DNA of 64,000 nt from Adiantum capillus-veneris (Eukaryota; Streptophyta; Polypodiopsida; Polypodiales; Pteridaceae), in the NCBI GenBank assembly GCA_014529385.2, contig CM043967.1, positions 128,319,182-128,383,181 on the forward strand, written 5' to 3'. Each line of letters starts with the position of its first letter. Position 1 is the first letter of the stretch. A program made the position numbers and the translations under genes. Positions 57,388 through 64,000 of the stretch are shown here, piece by piece. The notes beneath the pieces are model-generated. The model was given only the letters and a program-made list of their open reading frames with translations, was not told the DNA's origin and made no database searches.

Positions 57388-57740
57388 TTGAACGTTGGGT
57401 TGCCACAATTTTCATTGATAGATAGGTCTAATGAAGTGCCAATAGAGGAGGAAACCTTATATCCACAACCCAACCTAGATAATAACTCTGTTTTTGAAAT
57501 ACCTGTTAACAAGTTGGGACAGTACTTTAAAGGCGATGAATCCAATGCGACCCTACCAATCTCTACCGAAGGATTAACGATGAAGGAAATCCTTGACGGT
57601 GGTGTTGGGATTAGTATTGTAACTAAAAATTGTTGGGAATCTAGAGGAGACCTTACCTTAGGACTACAAACATAGTGGTAAAGATGGACAATGGGACCAT
57701 TGTTTTAAACCTATTGGGATGCGAGGTTTCTTTTCATCTC
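57388..57740 (+). pseudogene. Aspartic protease of the same gypsy element
   Basis: LTMKEILDGGVGISIVTKN gives the active-site loop with D-G-G (nt 57,595-57,603) in place of D-[ST]-G. A preceding frame (57,145-57,369) and IPVNKLGQYFKGDE form the linker. After a stop at 57,673 a frame with MDNGTIVLNLLGCEV continues the flap region. Confidence 0.6.
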
Positions 57741-59700
57741 TTTTGTGAACAACTCCTTTCACCTCATGTGTCAAGCCATCACTATGAAAAGAACCAAGTG
57801 TTTACCGCACTGTTTTACCGTGTTTTGTAGACAGAAGGTGCAAATTCAAGTAGAGAAACAAGAGAGAGGAGGGCCACGGTTTTTTGTGTTTAAAATATTA
57901 TCGTCACTTTTTCCGCTATTATTACCACATTTATTATCGCTGTTATTACCGTTTTTTGGCTCTCCATAATTGCCATACTAAGTTACTCCACCCTACCAAA
58001 TAAACCCAAACGCTATGGCTATCCCTGACATTTCACTGTACATAGGCGTGTGTGAGTTAGGGGGCTTTTCCCATATCTTCTTAAAAACCCTCAGCTAGCT
58101 AGTCACTGGGCTAGGTGAGCCAAAAAAAATAAAAAAAATAAAAGTATATTATGGCCTCTTTGTGTGTAAATATTTCATTGTATATATGGCCTAAATATAG
58201 GGATTTTTTATAATTATTTTGGTATTTTATTTAAATATTTCTACTTAGGTGTGTGTTTTATTAAACCTATGTACACCTTCTTTCATCCTCTTACACCATA
58301 ATTATATTTTTTGCCAATATGTACATACTCTAACCTCATATTTTTTCTTTATACAAATCACTCCCACATTTTCACCCTCACCCTCGTGAAAACAAAAAAT
58401 TGATTTCTACTCATTGGTTACTTTTATTATATTATTTACTTGCATACCTTTTTCTCTTTCACCCAAAATAATTCAAGGAGGGACCATATCATATGATTCC
58501 AATATCTTTCCATATCCATAACTCCTCCATATTTTTTTTATTATTTTTACTCATTATTCTAACACCATGTGCTCATTGAGCTAAAGTCCATGAATAGTCC
58601 ATACACTAGTCCCACCATGTATATATTTCTTATTTCACCAATAATCCTCCTCCATGCATGGGTCAAGGGAAACTTGAATGCTTTGTATTATAATATGACA
58701 AAGGAGGGGCTCACTCTTGGATGCATTGTACAAATTCAACAAAGGAGGGGGCCACTAAAAGACTTTTGCAGGCATAAAAAACAGGCTTTTTAGTGATAAT
58801 TTTGGCACCTATCTCCACTCCGAATTTGGAGCGGTGGTCAAAAGAGAAAATGTAGCCCACGCTTTGCATAATCACCTCAAATTTTTTCATGATTTTGGAG
58901 CTACCAGCGGTGAGCTATGATTTTTTGAGTGGACCCCAGTCTGCCCACTTTTCTCACAAGTAGCCCATAGTCTTCTCTCACCTCTTTCCACACTTCTACA
59001 CACACACACACACACACACATTTCTCTCAATCCCTCACTCAAACCTGCACCTTCCATGGCTTCTCCCACCCTCTCCACCATTACCCTTCTCTCTCATCCC
59101 TATAGTTCTTTTATGAACCTCTACATACATACACCCTCTCCATGTCTCTCTCTATTGCTTCTATGTTACAATTTCATTTACCTCTCCTAAAATATCTAAA
59201 ATTCAGCATCTTAACCATGATAACTTCTGCAAATTGAGGATTTTTCATCAACAAATCCTCTTTTCATCGTGGTGGTCAACCGTGGCGGCGGCGTAAAGAA
59301 GCGAAGAAGAAGAAGAAGACAAGCGGTCATTTTTTCCACAATCTACACAAGGGTGAGTTCAAGCTTCTTCAAAGCTTCACCATCTCAATGATTCTCTTTT
59401 AATTCACCCCTCTTACTTCATCAAATCAACTCACTCTACCCATTGTAAATGTAACATTAACTTTCTAGTGATTACTAACGACTAACATACTAACACAAAA
59501 TAGCATTGACCTAACCATAAAAGACACCTCACCTCAAGACATGTATAGTAACTCTCTCTCTCTCTCTCTCCCTCTCCCCTTCTTTAAAACTTACTTTCAC
59601 CTTATCTACCATCAATAATGCTTTCTTTTGAGCCCACACCCATGACTCAAGCAGACAAAGAAGGCCCGCAATGTTTTGATATTCAAAAAAATCATAATCC
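57741..59700. other. Intergenic/LTR-like sequence, no gene assigned
   Basis: AT-rich, with (CA)n at about 58,998-59,020, a GAA-rich patch at 59,298-59,320 and (TC)n at 59,551-59,572. An ATG followed by about 40 codons at 59,056 looks like a leader but has no recognised product. Part may be the LTR of the next element; its start could not be placed. Confidence 0.4.
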
Positions 59701-60640
59701 TGATTTGTTAGTTTGTAAATTAAGATTTCCAATAATCTTAATGAGGGGTCTCCAACCTATAAATAGGCCCCTCTCCTTCTTGTAAAACAACCTCCAACAT
59801 CTCACATAGCACCCCAACACTCTATGCGCGAGGAGAGACTTAGGTGTAGCAACCACTTGTGAGCTTCACTCTTGGTGTGAGAGAAGCTTTCAAGCTACAC
59901 ATTGCAAGTGAGAGAGCGTGAGTTTCACAAATCTCAAAACACTATTGTATATGCTCCTTTATCATCAATAAATTGATTTTGGGTTTGGTGCATTCAAAGG
60001 CGTGATTCGACGTTCAAATCTTTGTCCTTCCATTTGTGCAATACTTTGTTGATTTTGCATAGGTTTTTGGTGAATTCAAGGTGATTTTGATTGTTTAATT
60101 TTGTATTTTGAGTTTTCAGTTGTTGATTTTTGAAGAATGTGTTTTAGTGTGTTTTTCATTGCCAATTTTGTGTCCATTGTAAGAGGGTATTGTGGTGAGA
60201 GGTCTCCCACCCTAAGACAAAGCAATGAGTGTGTGGCAATGTTTATGGCAATCACTAAGCATTGAGTGAGTTTTATACAAGTTCTACATAGCATCATAAC
60301 GAACCATCTCCATTTGCAAGTCACAAATAAGGTATTACGCAAGATCCTTTTCTCTCTCTCTTCTCTTGTCCTTTGCTAGTCTCTCTCTGGTCCTGTGTGT
60401 GTTGTGTGTGTGTGTTTGTGTGTGTGTGTGAGTGGTGCATCTTCTTGGTTGTGCCAAAATCTCTCTTGCGTCCTAGTTCGCATACCATAACTGGTGGTGG
60501 CCCCTATCTTGTTTGGGTTTGGCTGTGGGTTTGTTGTTGTGTTGTGCTTGTGGTTGCCCCATCCCCAATTAGAGCAGCACGGGAGCCTTGAGGGGTGTTT
60601 AGAGGAGCGCCTCTCTTGTTGCCCCCCTCGGACCGCCTCA
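59701..60640 (+). repeat. 5' LTR (3' portion) of Tat-like element copy 2
   Basis: Ends in CTCA before the PBS. A TATA box (CCTATAAATAGG) at 59,757-59,767 and AATAAA at about 59,966 mark promoter and polyadenylation region. Left edge arbitrary. It resembles 1-634 in blocks. Confidence 0.6.
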
Positions 60641-60644
60641 ATTT

Positions 60645-60661
60645 TGGTGCCCCACTGAGAA
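60645..60661 (+). promoter_or_regulatory. PBS of copy 2
   Basis: TGGTGCCCCACTGAGAA, four bases after the LTR end; same form as at 639. Confidence 0.65.
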
Positions 60662-60716
60662 CAGGCTTGTGTATCTTTTTGTGTAGGTTCAACCTTTAGC
60701 ATAGTCAAGTAGGTTG

Positions 60717-61175
60717 CATGAATCACGAGAATTTGTATGATCCTTTCATTCCCATTGCAAGGCAAAAGGTACACATAATTGTTAGTACTAAGTTGCAATT
60801 TCAGCGAGTAATTCGTAGGATTTTAGGTCCTCTTAGGTTGGCCGAGAGATAAACGCTTCAGTAAACCCTTTTATTTTTCCTCTGATTAGGTACGACCTTA
60901 GTTTGGACGTCTATATTTTTGTTTTGTTTTGAGTATTAGGTCATGCATAGACCATGGATAATGGTCCAGGAATAGAGGTTTTCCCTTCCATTTCACTCCA
61001 CACATTAGAATAAACATTGCAATTAGTAGAAAAATCCATTTTCAACAACGTATGGTATTCATGTTTGGTGCCCAAAGAGCAGAGAGGAGAAATTCTTGCA
61101 TCACCAAACCCTGTCATTCTACCTCTCATCAACTACCACACTTCTTTTGATGTACATGTGTTCATTTTATTTTAA
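60717..61175 (+). pseudogene. Short paralogous leader ORF pair, copy 2
   Basis: Matches 710-1162. The first frame starts at the ATG at about 60,717 (MNHENLYDPFIPIARQKVHI) but is shifted by an extra AG near 60,847. The second (ATG about 60,953, MDNGPGIEVF) is shifted by a four-base insertion near 61,080. Both are therefore dead here but intact in copy 1. Confidence 0.6.
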
Positions 61176-61274
61176 AATGAAGTGCAGCCCGGCAAAGTAG
61201 TGTGTATGTTTGTTTTTTCTTTGTCCAAGTTGTTACAAGAAACAAAAAAACGATCATTTATTCTAATGGGAATG

Positions 61275-61755
61275 TGTGTGCAGTGAAAGTTCAATCCTTA
61301 GAGATCTAGCTCTATTACCAATTGAGTTGTAGGAGCAAGTAGTAAGGCGTCTCCCTCATAACAAGAGGGTGGTGAAGTTAAGACGGAAGGTCCTACGCGT
61401 GGATTCCATTTTCCTCTTGTTGTTGGGCACTAAGGAAGACCGCGCATTCATCCAACTAGTGTGTGCCCTAAGATTGGTAAATAGAGTGAAATTTGGCGTT
61501 TGGCGAGTGCATTTCACCATTGAAGAAGACTCTTCAGGAAACTTGCGGCCAGAGTTCATGCTTCATAGACTCACATTTGGTGAATTTTTCCCTCATTTGC
61601 GTCTTATTAATAGTCTTCCTTTCGCTTTCAACAAAGGAGATAGGGAGCTATTCAGAGCTTGTCTTAATAAAGAGAGCATAGAGAAGATTGCAAATTTGTA
61701 TAAATTCTCATCCTTCTCTACTTTCTATGACACTTTGTTCATAGAGACATTGTAA
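61275..61755 (+). pseudogene. Leader ORF A, F-box-like, broken
   Basis: The frame reads LRDLALLPIEL, a TAG, then EQVVRRLPHNKRVVKLRRKV, FIQLVCALRLVNRVKFGVW, HRLTFGEFFPHLRLINSLPF and a Phe/Ser-rich end at TAA 61,753-61,755. The LP-x-EL...VV-x-RLP start resembles an F-box, the segment that binds SKP1 in ubiquitin ligases; the rest is not a known substrate domain. It is clearly a paralogue of the next ORF. Copy 1 lacks it. The stop near 61,329 shows decay. Confidence 0.45.
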
Positions 61756-61799
61756 ATCTCTTTATGCTTTTGAATGATTTAACCATAATCCTAAGGAGT

Positions 61800-62260
61800 T
61801 TTTGTCCAGGAATTTTGTAGCACAAGTGGAGTCTTTAAATCTTGCAAACTTGATTGGAATTGATGAGGATGTTCTTTATGAAATTGTGAGAAGGTTGCCT
61901 CACTCCGACTGTGTGGAACTCGAAGGAAAGGAGCTCCTAGTCAATTGCTACTTTCTCACGGCCTTCGACGAGCATGAAGATCTAGTTTTTATACAAACCG
62001 CTTGTGCATTGGGAATTGTAGAGCAAGTGCAATTTATCACTTGGGACGTGGTTGCTCTTTTGGATCCAGAAAATGAAGTTCTAGAGATTTCTGTTTATCG
62101 CCTTAGCTTTGAAGAATTTCAACCCTTCTTAGAGCTCATCAATAGTCTACCCTTTTGTTTTGATCAAACAAATCGAGACCTTATTGAAGCTTGGATAGCT
62201 GAAGAAGAAAACCTAGAGTGGTATTTTCTCACTTCTTCATTTGCAGGCGAGTGGTTCTAG
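61800..62260 (+). CDS. Leader ORF B, paralogue of ORF A, open
   Basis: An open frame of about 152 residues lies directly upstream of gag. It follows an acceptor-like TTTTTGTCCAG and has no ATG at its start, so it may be an exon. It reads IDEDVLYEIVRRLPHSDCVE (F-box-like, residues about 20-36), then HEDLVFIQTACALGIVEQVQ, then YRLSFEEFQPFLELINSLPF and an acidic tail ending EWF. Spacing of matched blocks with ORF A is near constant, so the two arose by tandem duplication. Pre-gag ORFs occur in Ogre/Tat elements, function unknown. Alternative: an unrelated helical protein. Confidence 0.5.
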
Positions 62261-62309
62261 ATCTCTATTGTATCCCTTATTGTAACTCGTGTTGTAATCT
62301 TTCATAATA

Positions 62310-62924
62310 ATGGAGAGCCAACGCCAAATGTCTGGATATCCTCTTTTCTTTGGAGAGCCTGGAGAGGATGCAGAATTATTTTTAGCAAATTTCAAGATGT
62401 CTTGCCGTATCAAGAGGATAGTAACCGATCAAGAACGTGTAGAAATGTTTGAGGTGGTCCTTAGGAAAGATGCTAGTACTTGGTTTGACTCTTTGCCTGA
62501 GGAAGTTAAGGGGAATTACACAGAAGTTTTAAATCGTTTCAAGAGATACTTCTTTGATCCCCAAAACACTCAAAAACTATGGCAAGACATTGTTTCTCAT
62601 AAGCAAAAAGACTTAGATGACTACTACTTGTACAAGCAAGAGTTCCTACGTCTTTGGGCTCTATGGATACGAAATGTTGCTAACCCTGGTGATGGTGCAG
62701 AATTTATAAAGAAGGAGAGGTTCATAGCCGGACTCTTTCCTGACCTTAAGGTAAAAGTTGAGGCGGGTGCACCTGCTACCTTTGATGCAGCTGAAACTAG
62801 GGCTGCTGAGAAATATAGGAAACTCAAGTGCTTAAGGGGGGAGGTTCCAATAGAAGGTCTTAGACCCAAAGGTAAGTCACAAGCATCAACATCGAGGGAG
62901 CTTCTTGAGGTAACGCGGAAGTAA
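62310..62924 (+). CDS. gag: Gag of copy 2
   Basis: Starts at ATG 62,310 (MESQRQMSGYPLFFGEPGED). The retrotrans_gag core spans about residues 25-140: RVEMFEVVLRKDASTWFDSL, then LNRFKRYFFDPQNTQ, QEFLRLWALW and ERFIAGLFPDLKVKVE. It forms the particle shell. The frame stops at 62,924 through a shift; the continuation IEKLNESLSSLSIHLAQAVG in another frame leads to the zinc knuckle. It is the best gag in the window and lets the broken copy at 1,250 be read. Confidence 0.85.
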   Translation: MESQRQMSGYPLFFGEPGEDAELFLANFKMSCRIKRIVTDQERVEMFEVVLRKDASTWFDSLPEEVKGNYTEVLNRFKRYFFDPQNTQKLWQDIVSHKQKDLDDYYLYKQEFLRLWALWIRNVANPGDGAEFIKKERFIAGLFPDLKVKVEAGAPATFDAAETRAAEKYRKLKCLRGEVPIEGLRPKGKSQASTSRELLEVTRK

Positions 62925-63323
62925 TTGAGAAGTTAAACGAATCTTTAAGCAGCCTGTCAATTCACCTTGCACAAGCTGTAGGTCCAAAGGGACAAGCAAA
63001 GAAGACTGAAGAGCGAGATCCACGACTAGGAGAGTCTTGCAATGTTGGAATTGCGGAGAGTCTGGACATGGGATGTATAATTGTCCTTGGCCCGTGGGGA
63101 GCCAGGGAGGCCTAACTTGAATTACCCAGTGATGAATGCAGGTGAAGGAACTGGTCAACAACCAAGGCTTCTACAAAGGCCAAATGGACCAAGACCACCT
63201 CCACAAGGGGTAGAAGGAGTTCCACCTTTGCCAGATCCAAATGTGCATGTGGTAGAGGTGACAAATTCAAATGAGGTTGACATGGAAGCCAATGGAATTA
63301 AGCTGTGGCCGAGGAAAAGGTAA
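62925..63323 (+). pseudogene. gag: Nucleocapsid with an intact zinc knuckle, frameshifted
   Basis: CWNCGESGHGMYNC at 63,043-63,084 is a complete C-x2-C-x4-H-x4-C knuckle, which binds RNA. A shift near 63,035 separates it from the Gag frame and a TGA follows at about 63,117. A Pro-rich frame (63,081-63,323) continues the polyprotein to the protease linker. Confidence 0.8.
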
Positions 63324-64000
63324 AGAGAAAGATAGGAGTCACATCACAGAGTGACCATGGACAAGGCAAGAAGGCAAAGGGAACCAAGGAAACCAAGAGG
63401 ACTCGACGTCGTATCAACCTCCAAGACTTCCCTCTTGGACATGGTATGGCTCCGTACAACTTGTTGGAAGACATGAGAGGTAAGGGTCCTGATATTTCAT
63501 GGCCTCAATTTCTTGCATTATGTCCACAAGTTAGGAGGGATTTAACAAGGGCACTTAGCACTAGGAGAAAGGTAAAAGAGAGTGTGCCTGTTGTAAAAAT
63601 TGCACAAGCTGAAATGAATGAGGACATTACACCGGTGCTAGACTGTTACATCAAAGGGAGATTGGTTAGGAAAGGTCTAGTGGATGGGGGTGCACAAATT
63701 TGCATCATGACAGAGGGACTCATGCAAAGACTAGGCATGCACATCCATGAGACACCTGAAATCAAAGTGAAAATGGCAAACAATAGCAAGGCTAGGTGCG
63801 TAGGAATTTGTAAAAACGTTTTTGTGGAGGCCTTTGGCATTAAGAAGGCAGTGGATTTTTATGTTATGTCGACCAAGGGAAGTGGTTATCCATTTATCCT
63901 AGGAAGACCATGGCTAATGAAAATGCGAGCTTTGCAGGATTGGGAGAGTGAGAAATTAATTTGCAGGAATGACAATCATAAGAAGGTTGTCTTTGACATG
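63302..64000 (+). CDS. Aspartic protease of copy 2, runs off the window
   Basis: Open from 63,302 to the end. A basic linker (KGTKETKRTRRRINLQDFPL) leads to TRALSTRRKVKES and then the retropepsin: VLDCYIKGRLVRKGLVDGGA (D-G-G at 63,683-63,691, not D-[ST]-G), IKVKMANNSKARC and the end GYPFILGRPWLMKMRALQDW. It processes Gag-Pol. Pol would follow beyond the window. No stop or shift is seen, so this domain looks intact apart from the unusual active-site residue. Confidence 0.85.

Noticed and set aside
60376-60798. 140-codon minus-strand frame near the LTR
   Set aside because: It runs over the conserved LTR/PBS block on the strand opposite to the element's genes and has an equivalent shadow at 468-684.

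Overview
The window is plant nuclear DNA made almost entirely of transposable elements. The reasons are Ty3/gypsy LTR retrotransposons with two RNase H domains (the plant Tat arrangement), a plant-type chromovirus with a chromodomain, plant-style GT-AG introns, long GA/CT and TA microsatellites, and no bacterial signals. The species cannot be named from the sequence. The density, nesting and decay of elements point to a large, repeat-rich genome. I see no intact single-copy host gene. Many reading frames are open by chance and have been left out.

Layout. 1-3.4 kb: the 5' part of a Tat-like element (LTR end, primer-binding site, leader ORFs, gag), joined by an internal deletion to a reverse transcriptase piece and then to a chromovirus 3' end. 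3.4-4.6 kb: a LINE 3' fragment. 4.6-6.5 kb: microsatellites, hairpins and a tRNA-like sequence. 6.46-10.17 kb: a 1.87-kb tandem duplication of an unrecognised, intron-containing minus-strand gene. 8.5-21.0 kb: a 6.25-kb tandem duplication that carries that gene again, gypsy-like minus-strand debris, and the left third of a DNA transposon. 18.88-25.13 kb: the full DNA transposon, 6,250 bp, with 34-bp terminal inverted repeats. It carries a coiled-coil/RING-like gene, a 21-bp palindromic minisatellite, an FCP1/NIF-like HAD phosphatase relic, and a Cys-rich protein on the opposite strand. 18.78-31.93 kb: a minus-strand, non-coding LTR element (LARD type) whose 3' LTR is the transposon's target. 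Its other LTR at 31.46 kb preserves the empty site.

31.93-33.82 kb: plus-strand Tat pol (RT, two RNase H domains, integrase), meeting head-on a minus-strand gypsy pol (33.82-35.8 and 37.3-37.7 kb). The latter is interrupted by a 1.33-kb TIR element with TTAA flanks. 37.84-39.2 kb: a decayed plus-strand coding region of unknown type, followed by a polypurine tract, a 704-bp LTR and a second PBS. 40.01-53.28 kb: a nearly complete minus-strand Tat-type element with both LTRs, into which a 5'-truncated chromovirus (44.18-48.51 kb) is embedded. 54.2-57.7 kb: gag and protease of another gypsy element. 59.7-64 kb: a second copy of the element at the left edge, with two extra paralogous leader ORFs that look F-box-like, then gag, zinc knuckle and protease, running off the window.

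What works together: each gypsy element originally encoded Gag, protease, RT/RNase H and integrase for its own copying. All are broken here by stops, frameshifts, nesting or truncation. The most unusual objects are the 6.25-kb TIR element and the duplicated pre-gag ORF cassette.
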